Shown piece by piece: positions 1-12,060 of a stretch of 64,000 nucleotides of DNA. The stretch spans positions 1,064,501 through 1,128,500 of the forward strand of contig JAYKKM010000414.1 of assembly GCA_035772405.1 (NCBI GenBank), in the 5' to 3' direction. The translations under genes were made by a program, and so were the position numbers. This DNA comes from Chrysogorgia sp. JL179-B06. Its lineage: Eukaryota; Cnidaria; Anthozoa; Scleralcyonacea; Chrysogorgiidae. The notes under the pieces were generated by a model that was not told the DNA's origin, ran no database searches, and worked only from the letters and a program-made list of their open reading frames with translations. The number at the start of each line of letters is the position of its first letter. Position 1 is the stretch's first letter.

Positions 1-653
1 AAAGGGACTCTACCTTATTTTCAATTTCTTCGTTTTCTGTCGCTTTTGCATTTGGAGGTGTTTGACATCTCTCTGGTGTGCATGGTGATGGCATACTCTC
101 TTCTGCAAGCTGAGAGTGAGGAGGCTCGTGATGTTGTAGCAACTCCTGGTGCCATTGTTGACGAAAAGACGACAGTTCTTCTTGTAAATTGTCGTTATTC
201 TAGGAAATTAGCAGGAAATAAAACCGTACAATTTATAGACAATATTTTTAAGTCCTTATTCATAGAAACTGGCAATGTTTACATTGACAACACCGCTATA
301 AAATTACTGCAAACCAGCTGAGCTGAGGGAGCGTCGAAGTCGAACAAGCTTAATTCTAACCGTTTTCACACAATCAAAAACTAATATACCTCCATCTTAA
401 AGGGATCTCGTAATGCCGTAGTTCACATAGGATAAAATATTTCTTCCAAAACGGAAAACACTTCCTTTATTTTGCTCGTTCTTTCTCTGATCAGCCATCG
501 TTTATTATCCAAAACAAGAAATTTTTACTCTGGGCTTTGCCTGCGAGTGCAGACGTTCCACCCGATACCGGGTGGCTATCCCCAGTCTTTTCCAGTCACT
601 TGGGCTGCGAAGGAAGGAAAATCGGGTGTGCAGGCTAGGGGCAGCGCAGGTAT

Positions 654-750
654 TTAGGAAAAATATCCACATATGTTTTTAATACCATATGTGGTATTTA
701 CCACATGTGGTATTAAAAAAACAACATGTTGGTCGTATTTTTCCTAAATA
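654..750. repeat. Small palindromic repeat with TATTTAGGAAAAATA ends
   Basis: Left end TATTTAGGAAAAATA and right end TATTTTTCCTAAATA are inverted copies, and the middle contains CCACATATG/CATATGTGG half-palindromes. A shorter relative with the same ends is at 46971-47011 in FNIP intron 1. It looks like a miniature inverted-repeat element; the superfamily is not assigned. Confidence 0.5.
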
Positions 751-1847
751 CCCTAATTTATTTATTTATTTATTTGATTTCGCCACAAATATTAAATGTG
801 TAGTGATTAAGATTAATAAAGTTAGTACAAGTATAGTACATGTGAGTGTACAGTATGCGAGTCGTTAGACTATAATTTGGTAGTTAAAGTTGATATGATA
901 CTACATGACCAAGAAGTGCTGCAAAGTTCATTTGGAATTACTGCTTGTCAAGGAGGTTGTCCATTATCTTATGAAAATCAGGCACGGACTGGCCCACCGG
1001 GAGATTTCTCGCTGGGCCCCTTTTTCCTGTCCTTGTGTGGGAATATCTGAAGTAAGTTCTCTAAGCGGGTAAACTAAAATAATTTTTGGTATAAAAATTC
1101 TGTTTTGAGTTTGCAAATCTGAGTACTGGGCCGTAGCAAGTGCAACATTTGTCGCACCAATAATTTCATGGAACATAAATTTTTTAGAAATACTTAAACT
1201 GAATAGTGACTGATATCTGGATGATAGAAGCAGTTGCACTGTTTCGAAAGCCATTTTATTATTAAACCTAGCCTGTTTGAAGCAACTGAAGGCATCTACT
1301 CAAGCATATCTCGTACCAGGCTCATTTCGCCTCTACGTTAGAAGAACGTTGCATATGCAGGTTACACCAAGTACGCGTCCTCCACTCGTTCCAAGTTTGT
1401 TTCCAAATTTGGAACTCCTTGCAAGTCCCCCACTCGTTCCAACCTCCACGAGTTTGCATTACTTTCGATGTATATCTGGGGTCAGAGTAGTCGCAGAATG
1501 CCGGAAACGCCATTTTAGAGCCTCAAACATTTTACGGGGGGGCATGCGCCCGGACGGGCGGACCCCCTAGAAGGAATTCTCGTGGCTACGGCTCTGGGAG
1601 TATCGACATTTTATTATGGCGGGCCCCTCCAGTTGCCATTTCCCGGTAAATTAAGTCCAGTCCGCGCCTGATCATGACCCCTTATCCAGCTCCAGTTGTT
1701 CAAAAGCAGATTAGCTATGATCTGTTTGACTTTTAAGGGGGTGTTTTTATGGAGGTGCAGAGCGAGCCTTCTTGGTAAGGCTAGTCCTTGTAAGAAGGCT
1801 GGATTTCGCCTCACATTTATACATGGAAATTTTCTAGCCCTTCGAGG

Positions 1848-1925
1848 TTTAAGGTTAGGATCAAGGTTAGGATCAAGGTTATGGTTAGGGTTAGGATTAA
1901 GATTGAGATTAGGGTTAGGATTAGT
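1848..1925 (+). repeat. Degenerate TTAGG-like short tandem repeat
   Basis: Runs of GGTTAGGATCAA and GGTTAGGGTTAGGATTA occur head to tail with many interruptions. They resemble interstitial telomere-type sequence but are too short and irregular to call a telomere. Confidence 0.4.
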
Positions 1926-2439
1926 AGTTCTAAAAAATGTAAAGGTCCTTTTGAGTCATCCCTTTTAGCCTTCACCTGGCCAGCTTCGCCACTGTCGATA
2001 CTTGTAGAGAAATCATAAGGAGCTGGGCCATGACGCGTGCTAGAACCAGTCCTCCTAGCCCTAACCGTAGCTATCCATAACCTAACGAAAAATAAAAAAC
2101 AGAAAGGTCCTTTTGAGTCATCCCTTTTAGCTTTCCCCAGCTGGGCCATAGCAACTGGTCATGCTATGCTAATTTATAAACATCTGCATATTTTGAAAAC
2201 AATATATTTCTAAAGATCTGAGTATGTAAATCGTTTCAAAATTTTCATACTGGGTATCGATGTTTCTCGTTTAAATTTTCCAACAGTATATATACATCTT
2301 ATTGAATGGTTTCACCGATAATACGGTCGGGTATTTTACGAGTTTCGTGTGTATTTTTCAACTAAAACATTCAAAATTTAAATTACAACTATTTATAGAA
2401 AATTCCAACTTTCTTGGCGTCATTCTTACACTGATTTAT

Positions 2440-4254
2440 TCAGGGATTTTTCACTAATCCAGGATTAAGCGAATCAACGTTTGACCCTGACGATATCCGC
2501 ATAGCAGAAAACTGATCGAACATCGGTGGAGCGAACTCTGCGGCATTTGGGAAAAGCTGGATGGCGAGATCTCCATACTGCTGTTTCACATCGGCATATA
2601 TGGCTTTGAAGGACACCCCAAACTCCATAATCGAGATACTCTGTTCCATTTCTTTGACTATATAGCCGCGTGTGTGCATCCCCACGATGTGCCCGTCATT
2701 ATTGATACATGGGGAGCCGCTAGCACCATCAAAGAAGCTGGTATCGTACGCTATTTTATGGTTGTAATAGGTAGACATGGCTTCTTCCTTGCAGGAAAAC
2801 AAATACTTGTCAAATCCTTGCACAGGAGGTCTCCGATTCTGGACTCTTTGAACTGCTTCATTCCTCCATAAATATGTAGACACAATTCTGCAGGTTTCTT
2901 CTACCTTTTCTTGACCATCCGGATGGCCAATTATGGTCAAAGAACCATCGTCGGGAACATTGCATCTAACTCTTGGACCCAATCCCTCTAAATCTTTAGA
3001 CTGGGTTACTCGAAGCAAGACATAATCAAGATGAAGATCAACGCTACGTGCAACAACTTCCAGCACAAACACTTCACAAAGATCATCTACTTGGTTAGGT
3101 CGGATATGATTAAATCTCACTCTGATTTTCTTCTCGTCATCGGGTGCAGTCGAATTCTTCATTTCATTTTGGATATCGTATAATACATGCAGATTAGTTA
3201 TAGCGATATCTTTTGTCAGCAGAAAACATGTTGCAGTTTTCCGCTCAAAAAATATGCGACCAACTGATTTCGACACAGAACTTAGTTTTTCAAGTAACCA
3301 GGTTGGTCTTCTGCCATCAAATGTCTTAGAAAATTTCTCTTCAACTAAATGACAAACGGCTTGATCTCTCTGTTTCTTATTTGTCATTTCTTCTGGACTT
3401 AGGAGCATTTCGAAGACTTTAGATTTTGCTATTTTGATGATAATATTCAGAATATCATTGGTAGAAATAGATTTTAGCGGCGGTGGCGAAAATGGCACAG
3501 GAAAATCATCTTCTTCAACAGCAGCCTCTTCTTTGATGGTTGTTTGATGTCTTTCCTCATCTTGCAGGTTATCTCTTTGGATTCTGTTAGCTTTCCCCTC
3601 GACATCTAAATACGTTACAGGCGCTGGGCTACAGGTGCCTTCAGAAGTCTTTCCTTTTCGACTGCGTATAACAGAAACACTGAATACACCATTGTGATAA
3701 TACTGAGCTTCAGTGTCGAGAGCAGGAGATGTACCACTCTCGTCATTGGTGATTTGGAATGCTTCAACATTGATAAATCTGCCATCGTTTTTTAAAGATT
3801 CATTAAATGAATCCCCTTTGATCGCACTCACACAAAGTTCACGGAGTTTATACTTTTGGTAACGAATAGCCGTGATTGCATCCTTACAATACCTATCATC
3901 ATTCTTGATGAAAAAAAGGGTTTCTTGATCAGTACTCCGATCTTCACGATTCCCAGTCAATTGCCGATAAGCCTCCTTTGTTTTTTCTATATGAATACAG
4001 CTAGTATTCTTAATCCAACCACAAAGAAGAGTTGGCAGCACGGCAACACGCTTTCCAGGATGATTTTCAATTTCAGCAAACAGAATGTAATCAGTAAAGC
4101 AAAAACTTGGCATTCTATCATTTATACCCTTCATGGCATCTTGTAACATTTCATCTTTTTGTCCAACGAACTCTGGATTTGGACCCTTGTCGAGTTTGAC
4201 AGTAAATTTGATAGTTTGCACCTTGGGTTTTGTATGTTGTATTGTGTCATCCAT
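2440..4254 (-). CDS. FAM111-like serine protease, paralogue 1
   Basis: The 604-residue protein has a C-terminal trypsin-fold domain (about 315-590) with a readable triad: His356 in TNLHV, Asp410 in HLDYVLL, Ser514 in GASGSPCIN. The first ~220 residues hold a beta-grasp-like region (VQTIKFTVKL) recalling the ubiquitin-like domains of the FAM111 family; residues ~225-310 are charged linker. Vertebrate FAM111 proteins are nuclear proteases linked to DNA-protein crosslinks at replication forks and to viral host range; the role here is inferred only from family. The ATG lies two bases after a consensus acceptor (TTTCTTTTTCTTGCAG on the minus strand), so the coding part is one exon behind a 5' noncoding exon that I cannot place. 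No signal peptide is seen. It is clearly diverged from the two close paralogues at 19235 and 29207. Confidence 0.82.
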   Translation of the reverse strand: MDDTIQHTKPKVQTIKFTVKLDKGPNPEFVGQKDEMLQDAMKGINDRMPSFCFTDYILFAEIENHPGKRVAVLPTLLCGWIKNTSCIHIEKTKEAYRQLTGNREDRSTDQETLFFIKNDDRYCKDAITAIRYQKYKLRELCVSAIKGDSFNESLKNDGRFINVEAFQITNDESGTSPALDTEAQYYHNGVFSVSVIRSRKGKTSEGTCSPAPVTYLDVEGKANRIQRDNLQDEERHQTTIKEEAAVEEDDFPVPFSPPPLKSISTNDILNIIIKIAKSKVFEMLLSPEEMTNKKQRDQAVCHLVEEKFSKTFDGRRPTWLLEKLSSVSKSVGRIFFERKTATCFLLTKDIAITNLHVLYDIQNEMKNSTAPDDEKKIRVRFNHIRPNQVDDLCEVFVLEVVARSVDLHLDYVLLRVTQSKDLEGLGPRVRCNVPDDGSLTIIGHPDGQEKVEETCRIVSTYLWRNEAVQRVQNRRPPVQGFDKYLFSCKEEAMSTYYNHKIAYDTSFFDGASGSPCINNDGHIVGMHTRGYIVKEMEQSISIMEFGVSFKAIYADVKQQYGDLAIQLFPNAAEFAPPMFDQFSAMRISSGSNVDSLNPGLVKNP

Positions 4255-4809
4255 TTCTGCAAGAAAAAGAAAACCTGTTAATTGTATAAATGCTTATAAA
4301 ACAAGTGAGTATTCCACAAAAATGCGTATGGCATTGCCTAATTTCAGATGCATTGATTTACATAGTAGAATCATTAAGACAATAAAAACAACTTATACTA
4401 CTTGAAATACGTATACGCAATAACCCCTCCCCCGTTTATTCTTGAGATGTCGGGGGAGGAAGTGTCACTTTTTCTGTGTTAAAACTTTTTCTCTAGTAAC
4501 TCTTGTTACTAACTTTTACTGAAAGGTGCCCCATGATTTATTTCAACTTAACTTTATCCAAATATCGCGGACTAGTCTATGAGAACGCGTTTGAAATGTC
4601 ACCGCGGCGACCATCAGCGACATCCTCGCGCAGTTGCGATCGCGCCGACCATCGCAGACTATCGCAACACAAGAAAGGCTTGTTTCTTTTTCAAAAGTGC
4701 GATTATTACTCGCAGTTGACTAGTAATAATCAATCGAGCATTCAAAGCAGCCATTTTGATGAAGTTTTGGTTATAAATTTAACGGCAAAATCAGACCACA
4801 TACTTGATG

Positions 4810-4890
4810 TGCCCGACATCAATCTCGTACCCAGAGCCTGCGATCCCCCTGTCCTGCGGAGGGGAAACGGAGGCTCTGGGGAACTCCGAT
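4810..4890. repeat. Fold-back element, GGCTCTGGGGA type, copy 1
   Basis: CCCAGAGCCTGCG on the left faces GGAGGCTCTGGGGAACTCC on the right, forming a short imperfect hairpin. The same sequence in reverse orientation occurs at 5568-5643, so it is a dispersed repeat rather than a local palindrome. Confidence 0.55.
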
Positions 4891-5567
4891 GAAACTCGTC
4901 ATTTGATTGGTTGATGCTGAGCTCTCGCACCAGTTTCTTTAGGAGCTAATTGCTCGAGCGAAGTTTTGCATTTTCGAATCGCGGTTTAAAAATAAACAGT
5001 TATTTTCAGAAAAGATTAAAAAAGATTTCAGAAAAGATTGGTAAAGATTTATTCGATACACCTGTAACACATAATTATACACGACAGACCCAAAATACAA
5101 TTGAACACATGAAATAAGTTAAAACTTAAAACTATTATTAATATTATTCTCGCTTCGTCGCCAAACAAACATCCATCGTCTGACTCGTCTCGTAATTCTT
5201 CGCAGTTTCGCCTCAGAACTTTAAAATTATATTAGAGACTACAAGGTCGATGTAGTTTAGCCAAAGTTCTTGACAGAAAGTACAATTCCTTACATTTTAA
5301 TGTGTTCTGTGTAACCTGCGACGGCGACGCGGACATATAAAACACTCTCGTCAATCCTCCGGTTGACGATTTAGCGAAAAGCTAAGAAAGACCATTTGTA
5401 TCGCAACGCTTTGCCAAGAGCTTTGTAAAACATACTGGGCCATTCTTTATCGGTAAACAAATATTTTTCCTGGTCTTCGAACAAGCTAAACATCGTCGAT
5501 GACAGTAGCAAATTATAGAGAACTGGGAACCAGAGGACTGGGAACAAAAACCCAATTTTGGGGACTT

Positions 5568-5643
5568 TTTCATCGGAGTTCCCCAGAGCCTCTGTTTTCT
5601 TGGCGCAGGCCAAAAGGAACGCAGGCTCTGGGAACGAGATTGG
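5568..5643. repeat. Fold-back element, GGCTCTGGGGA type, copy 2
   Basis: CATCGGAGTTCCCCAGAGCC on the left and GCAGGCTCTGGGAACGAG on the right pair with each other and match the element at 4810-4890 in inverted orientation. The loop sequence differs between the copies. Confidence 0.55.
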
Positions 5644-5929
5644 CCCGACATGTGAACGCATCATCAGGGCGATATATGGAATATATAGTATTCCTCCAGT
5701 CCAGACATTTTTTATAATTGTAGAAACACTGCTACTTTTCGCCAGCGTATCTCTTCTACTGTTCTTCCCTAGGTTTTGTTAGTTTATTTATTATTATTAT
5801 TTTTATTTATTTATTTACTTTATATATCTATTATTATTTTGTCTATTTATATTTTGCTGACCCCGGCAAGTAATCCTCACATAGAGGGGTTTGCTGTAGA
5901 CTATTTGAGGGGTAGACTATTTGAGGGGT

Positions 5930-6310
5930 TCACATAGATATAGTCTGCGATCTTATAGAATCTTTCGAAATTAACTAATCGGATGCATTTATTTATCTTT
6001 GACATTGCGATTCTCGGCTGATAGAACAGAATTCATTATAAATACTGTCAAAAGACACAAAAGTTCCCAAACGTCGGTAAATCCGGTAATTGTATACGAC
6101 TCTGGAGCAATAAATTGTTCTTATCAATAGTCTAGGCTGGTTTAACTTGCTCACGAACGAAATTTTGCAAATAGCGTCTCCTGATGTTATCCCCTTGACT
6201 GTTTACAGCAATGGTCGTCGGACCAAAGCATCATGACAAAGAGATCGAATGTACCATGCAGCGAAGCTTTTTAAAATGGCGCACCCGAATGGTCGTTTGC
6301 ATTAATAAGA
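5930..6310 (-). repeat. Inverted partial copy of the duplicated segment's left end
   Basis: Read on the minus strand this matches the first few hundred bases of copy A (8849 on) and copy B (26461 on): a GGTGCGCCATTTT-like stretch, GTCCGACGACCATTGC, AGTCAAGGGGATAACATCAG, GAGACGCTATTTGC and the following run to TCTTTTGACAGTAT. It lies upstream of the minus-strand FAM111-like gene at 2440-4254, the same relation that copies A and B show to their own genes, so it is probably the ancestral upstream region. Confidence 0.7.
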
Positions 6311-6619
6311 ACATGCCGTGACGAATGGGTCACAGAAGAGAAAATCAAACAAATATAATAAATATTAAAAACGAACAACAAAGCTTAGGTTTCGGTGATA
6401 TAACAAACTTACAAATTATATGTTTTACGTCCACATGCTCAATCTCGATGCGTCTCGTCATGTGAAACGGGACTGGATGAACAAATATGCAGTACTCATG
6501 TGCCACGATGTTTGAAGAACAAGAAATAGTTAAAGCATTCAGTATAGTAATAGATAAACCATAGAGAAAAGAAGGCAATTGTAAAACATCGAGACGTATC
6601 TAAAGAGCAAACTACTCGT

Positions 6620-6740
6620 TGTATAGCAAAGTGAAAAGGTGGTGAACTGCCAAGATTTTTATAGTAACGAAATACTGACGTTTCGAGCGGAGCCCTTCAT
6701 CAGAGTAAGACGAGATAAAATAAAATAAATAGTGTTTATA
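6620..6740 (-). repeat. Penelope/hammerhead-like dispersed repeat
   Basis: Minus-strand core at 6673-6707: stem I strands UACU/AGUA, then CUGAUGA, a GGGC/GCUC stem II, GAAAC and a GUC cleavage-type triplet. An extra A after CUGAUGA and a stem III reduced to ACGU make it imperfect; such minimal stem III motifs are known to work as dimers in Penelope-like elements. The flank GAAAAGGTGGTGAACTGCC recurs near 23015 and 53410, and a diverged form near 38505. Confidence 0.5.
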
Positions 6741-7643
6741 TGTATGCCAAAAGGGTGGCAAAACACTGCCTATACGCAACACTCTACTTTCTTACTTACT
6801 CGTTGTATAATGTATATATAGTTATGATCAGAATAAACCCAGATGTCTTGTATATTCACCATATTTTATTCGCTCATGTCTGAACACTCATCAACAAACA
6901 AATCACACAAAATAAGATTTTATATTTTTATGTACCGGTTTAAGTTAAATAATTTGTTGTCAAACCTTTAAACCATAACGAGTCGACAATTATATAAAAT
7001 AAAGTATAAAAGTAAACATAATGCGACAATTGCCATTCTGGAACTAGCTATAATTGCCGATCAAACAGACACTACAGTAATCGTGGTATAATATTTCGAC
7101 TACCATTTCAGGGTCATTGTCGAACCAAATGAATAAGCACACAGTTGCTGCAACACTTACTTCGCTTCCAAAATATTGACAAGATAACAATTTTCGACGT
7201 TCGGAATGCAATACACCCTGCTACCGAGAACCACGTTTCTCAAGTCGTACCCGTGGTCGTACTAATTCTGTGTAATTATTAATTTTTAACAAGAAATATG
7301 ACGACAGTTTCATGCATTGTGATTGGTTGTTCTATCGACCCCCCTAAGCGTCTGTCAGGAGTTCCACAAATTATTCAAAGATATGCATGACATCGTTTCT
7401 TTTAAGCCGTTGGGACACATGAGGTGACAAATCGTGGGGACGTGTCGCGGGGACATGTTGCAGGGACAAATATAGAGTATACAAGACGCATCGAGACGAC
7501 GAGACCATTGCTTTTTGCTTCGATTTATCTATAATCTGAGTTATGAATATTTTGCGCTTAGCCCTTTTTTATTATATATATAATTTCTGTATGGGAAGTA
7601 ATTTTTGATGCCATGTCTTCGTTTGTTGTGAAATATCGGCCAA
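6741..7643. other. Non-coding AT-rich stretch
   Basis: No open frame of interest, no tRNA-like sequence and no clear repeat boundary seen. Confidence 0.4.
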
Positions 7644-8398
7644 CAGTGGCGGAAATTCGCCTTTTTCGGTGGTGGGGCAAAGCCTCTTAAATTTCCGACA
7701 AGTTTATTCACTACGTAACCAACTTTTTTGCGCCTGTAATCACTGTCGAATACTCTGTTGCAGGACAGGCATTCAATCTTCACTCTTTTTAGACTTTTCG
7801 ACATATTTCGACGACTTCGATCGCTATTTCAACGTTTATTGGTTTGGTTTGCAGTCGTACTATCGAGTAACAAGTTTATATTTAGTTTAGTTTATTAGAG
7901 GGCGTACGATTTAAAGTCGTTAGCCGAGAAGACCTGAAAATCTTACCATTTGCTGGTCTTATTGCAAAGGCAGCCCTTTCTCCTCAATTATTTTTAAGAC
8001 CCTGAGTGGTGGTCCGACACAGGATTTGAACCTGTCTCCCAGCTCATAGGGCATGTGTGGTAACCACAAGATCACAACAGCTGGTTTAAAGATGACTCCT
8101 GTTCGAGCGCTATGAGCGCCGCTATAGTCCCAGTTTCCCAGTTGCAAACATCTGCAACGTATGGATGGGTCTGGGCACGCCAGATCGCTGCGATGTTGCA
8201 AAAAACAACTTGAGATATTTATAAGTAAAACAACTTAAGTATTTATAAGTTGCTTCTGTAACATTTTTTCCCATTTTCGATATATTCCTTAAGTATTTCC
8301 GAAATTCCGACAAAAAGTGAAATTTTCCGACAAATTAGCGATTTGACGATAGGTGGTGGGGCGGTTGCCCCCCCACCCCACCACAATTTCCGCCACTG
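7644..8398. mobile_element. hAT-like non-autonomous DNA transposon
   Basis: Terminal inverted repeats CAGTGGCGGAAATT (14 bp) bound 755 bp, and the direct repeat TCGGCCAA is perfect on both sides (7636-7643 and 8399-8406). An 8-bp target duplication with CA..TG ends is the hAT hallmark. No transposase frame is present. A tRNA-derived SINE is nested inside (about 7920-8125, minus strand). Confidence 0.8.
7920..8125 (-). mobile_element. tRNA-derived SINE, family 1 (nested)
   Basis: On the minus strand the head reads like a tRNA: an A-box-like GTGGTTACCA and a B-box GGTTCAAATCC. The body carries CTCAGGGTCTTAAAAATAAT and a GGCTGCCTTTGCAATAAGAC segment that recurs at 43751-43985 (full length) and as 3' pieces at 23880, 33140 and 56285. 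It sits inside the hAT-like element and is therefore younger than it. Confidence 0.65.
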
Positions 8399-8848
8399 TC
8401 GGCCAACCGAAGTCGTTAAAAAAATCGAATCGCGCGCCAAAACTGTACAGACTCGCACCAGTCTTAAACAACCACGTAAGACATCCTTATGGCCTGTCCA
8501 TATCAGCCGTAATTCATGAGGATCAGGCGTTTCATTGCTCGTATAGAACTTCCCCAATATATTTGATATATGTTACGTTTATTTTTCAAACATTATAAGT
8601 TGATTTTATATAAGACCTCCACTTCATTAGCTTTCAACCGGTCTGTAACAATAGTAAGTCAATTTGTGTAAAAATAATTAATTGTCTCAAAAGGCGGTTA
8701 TAACGTCAATAATTAAACGTTTTTGATTTGCGTTAACATTTTGGAAGAAAAGCAAGCGTTGTATCAAAAGTGTTGCTGTGTAATATATATATATGTGTAT
8801 ATATAATTATATATAGAGAGATCAGAGTTTCCAACAAATACTTATTTG
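8399..8848. other. Non-coding spacer before duplicated segment A
   Basis: AT-rich; contains a short TA-rich tract near 8787-8815. No gene seen. Confidence 0.4.
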
Positions 8849-10217
8849 GGTTCGTCACGTGTTCTTCAAACGACCAATCAGGTGCTTCCAAAAATGGCGC
8901 CATTTTCGCAAGTTTCGCTGGGTACACTATTATATTCGATCTCTTTGTCCGACGACCATTGCCGTAAACAGTCAAGGGGATAACATCAGGAGACGCTATT
9001 TGCGAAAACTTCGTTCGTGAGCAAGTTAAAGCAGCCTGGACTATTGGTAAGAACAATTGATTGCTCCAGAGTCGTATACAATTACCGAGGTTTGGGAAAT
9101 TTTGTGTCTTTTGACAGTATTCTATCAGCCCGCGAGAATCACAATCTCAAAGATAAATAATTGCATCCCATATCATATCGAAAGATTCTATGATTGTAAC
9201 TTTATCTAATATCTATTAAGATGTTTTAATTCTTACAAGAAAACGTAATTCGTCTGTCTTGAATCGTGTGCCACTTTGGTCAGTATTTTCATATTATTAT
9301 ATAAATGACGAAGCGAGACGAGGCTGGAACCAGGAAGCCAAGGATCAAAACGTTTAGTTATTGACATTATATAACTGCGCTTTTGAAGAGAATTGATTAT
9401 TTTTACATAAATTGACTTGCTGTTAGTATACAGACGGAACCAGAGAAGATCTGGTAGGGGTATTTGTTGTCCGAGACGAAAGCATGACCAGATGTCGTCG
9501 TCGGTCACAACCACATCGAACCGGTTCAAAGTGGAACCTGAACTGAAGGTCTAAACATTTTATATACTCGCCGCGCGCTCAATTTTTTAGTTTTGTCTCA
9601 AATTTGACATGCACAATGATAAATAACTGCAGAAGCTAAGAATTTAACAAAAATACTGCAGTTGCTACGAGCTGCTTTTTAAATAATAGCGCCCTTTGCG
9701 GCTTGCGCCATGAGAATGAGATATGGCGGTTCGGGTTTCACTCAGGAGCTTCCAAAACATCGTATTTCTCGAGATATTTCTCATGCATCTCAATTGATCA
9801 AATTGCTATGATATAAAGCAGGCAAGCCGCAAGTTGACACATCTTGATTTGGCGAAAACGATTAATTACGCCAATAGCAAATAGCTGTTTACTTTACGAT
9901 TGTTATTTGGCTTTATAGTTCCACTAATACTGTGAACTATGCAAGTTGTTGTCGTTTATATTCTGTCTAAATTCCAACATCCTGTGTGATTTCCATCTCT
10001 TTCCTACGCTCTAAACGTCAACGCGTCGACATACCTTATATACCTTTGACTACTTTATACTATATTTTGGCATGTCGGGTACTGTAGCCTACAGGGCTAC
10101 ATATGTAGCCTACAGGGCTACATTTGAGTATCGATGTTTCTATCAGTTAGCAGATTCAGGTTCTTGCAACTATAAGACATGATATAGTGAATGAATCAAC
10201 GTTGGGTTTTGTGGTTT

Positions 10218-11044
10218 AATTCAGGTTAATAATGTTTACTATTTAATGTTTACTATTTATATAGCGCAAATTAGCATGTGTATATGATCAAATGCGCTTT
10301 ACAACGTCGACAATTTATTCTATTACTCAGTACCCAGTACTCCAATCAATTAACCTTAGCTATTTATTTTTACAGTTTTTATCATCATTAGTTTTCCTAA
10401 CTATTTACCTAACCCGCCCTGTCAACATCCCTGTGGGAGGAAACCGGAGAACCCGGAGAAAACCCACGACTTTCGGCAGAGTGTTGACCAACTCTTTCCA
10501 CGTGCGATCAAATGTCCGAACACAGGATTCGAACTCTTGATCTCAGAGGTGGGAGGCAGTTGCCCTGACCACTAGACCACCAAAGCCCCAATACGATACA
10601 TTTGATACATCGTTTCTAAATCTTCTGCCATATCACTGATACTATTAACGTCTGAGATTATCCAGAAACGAGTCAAATGACCCGAACAACCTCGTCCCCA
10701 GCCCCCAGGGCCCACTCTATTTTCAAGATGGCAAAGCAATAGCATGAGCACGTCAAACTGTAGTTATTTTCGTCTTTCGATAGGAATTTTTCGATGGTAA
10801 ATAACATTTATTATATTTATGGAAGATTTAAGGAAAGGAATTTGTAATGTGCTACTGTAAAAGATTACATTTGTAAAAGATTACTGTAAAAGATTGTAAT
10901 TAATTACCTTTTTCGTTCCTTTGCCAAAAAGTAATTAATTACTGGTTAAAATTACTACAAATGTAACGAGTACACGGTAACGCGTTACAGTTGTAACGAG
11001 TACTCACACCACTGTAATTTAGTCACCATTATACCTCGAAGGGG
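10218..11044. other. Copy-A-specific non-coding stretch
   Basis: Does not match the corresponding part of copy B. It holds the SINE at 10395-10592 and, at about 10855-11015, a repeat rich in AGTAATTAATTACT and GTAACGCGTTAC palindromes. No gene seen. Confidence 0.45.
10395..10592 (-). mobile_element. tRNA-derived SINE, family 2
   Basis: On the minus strand the head gives GGTGGTCTAGTGGTCAGGGC (A-box region) and AGTTCGAATCC (B-box). The body then runs into TTTTCTCCGGGTTCTCCGG and TTTCCTCCCACAGGG, a core shared with the SINE at 35968-36268 although the tRNA heads differ. Absent at the matching place in copy B. Confidence 0.65.
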
Positions 11045-11291
11045 GAGACATACAGCCAATTACTAATTATGTCGTTATACTTCTAATGCAAATTTACACT
11101 CTAGTCTTATTCAGTTTGATCTATAGTTCTCCCTTAAACGATTTCAGTTTGTGCTTTTGAGTGCATAAATATTGCACTTTACTGATATTCTGGGGGTAAC
11201 TACACGGCCAAAGGCCTTCACTAGAAACGGACAGCTCTTACGCACTATTTTTCCGCATTACATGCACCACTTTTTTACTCGGCTATTTTAA

Positions 11292-11609
11292 AGGGGAACT
11301 GTCCCAAAAAAGTAAATTACTTTTAAATGAAAGGCCTTTAAGTATAATGTTTAGAAATGTTAATAGTTTTACGGTATCTTCTCTTGCGTTCGAGAAATAG
11401 CGTTTTCATTCTCGTATTTTATGCTTCTGGACGCCACCATTTTAGAGTTTGCTCGACGGCTCGCAGTTGATATACAGTGGTGGTTTTCTAGAAGTATAAA
11501 ATACGAGAATAAAAACGTTATTTCTCGCGTACAAGAGCAGATATCGTAAAACTATTAACATTTATAAACATTATACTTAAAGGCCTTTTGTTTAAAAGTA
11601 ATTTACTTT
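11292..11609. mobile_element. Long inverted-repeat MITE
   Basis: Arms of about 70 bp face each other: AAAGTAAATTACTTTT, AAAGGCCTTTAAGTATAATG and a following ATTTCTCG..CGAGAAAT pair. TTAA is present at both outer ends, suggesting a TTAA target. Copy B lacks the element in the matching region, but flanks there are too diverged to define the exact empty site. No coding capacity. Confidence 0.5.
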
Positions 11610-11699
11610 TTAATAGTTCTGGGTCACCTATAGTAGTCAGTATTACAAAATAAAGGATTTCTTGACTTATATATCATCATTATTTGCCTTGTTATGTAT

Positions 11700-12060
11700 A
11701 TTTGCCTTGTTAATTTTGCTTTTTTATTGTACTTGTGTAAGACCGGTTCTGGAATATAGCAGCCAAGTTTTTCATTACGCATTACCAAACTATTTAAGTG
11801 ACGCCATTGAGCGAGTGCAAAAAAGGGCACTTTCTATTATTTATCCTGGAAGTAGCTATACCGATTGTTTAACACTTGGCGATCTGCCTGCTCTAAGTGA
11901 AAAGACGGAAGGAAGCTTGTTTAAAACTATTTGAGTCTATTGATGGTTATCCAGATCACAAGCTTGCAGGCCTTATTAAAGTGCGCGAGCGCCGATCGCA
12001 GGCACATTTTCAATTTGTGAAAAAATATTATTTTGAAAACGTATACGTCATGTAAAAACA
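11700..12060 (+). mobile_element. LINE reverse-transcriptase C-terminal fragment
   Basis: Translation gives CTCVRPVLEYSSQVFHYALP and ERVQKRALSIIYPG, followed after a frame change by DHKLAGLIKVRERRSQ. This is the end of the reverse transcriptase ORF of a CR1/jockey-type non-LTR element, frameshifted and dead. It lies in sequence absent from copy B. Confidence 0.6.

Larger units (their letters stand above)
1..2439. other. Gene-free left flank
   Basis: I see no convincing exon here; open frames are short and lack recognisable domains. It contains a TATTTAGGAAAAATA-bounded palindrome (654-750), a degenerate TTAGG-like stretch (about 1848-1925), and at 2295-2360 a TCTTATTGAATGGTTT-type repeat end that recurs at 31755 inside copy B. 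Confidence 0.5.
4255..5929. other. Upstream region of paralogue 1, with fold-back repeats
   Basis: No coding exon is recognised. The 5' noncoding exon of the gene at 2440-4254 should lie here. The stretch contains two related fold-back elements in opposite orientation (about 4810-4890 and 5568-5643). Confidence 0.45.

Noticed and set aside
1848..1925. Telomere or chromosome end
   Set aside because: Too short, irregular and internal; only a degenerate TTAGG-like repeat.
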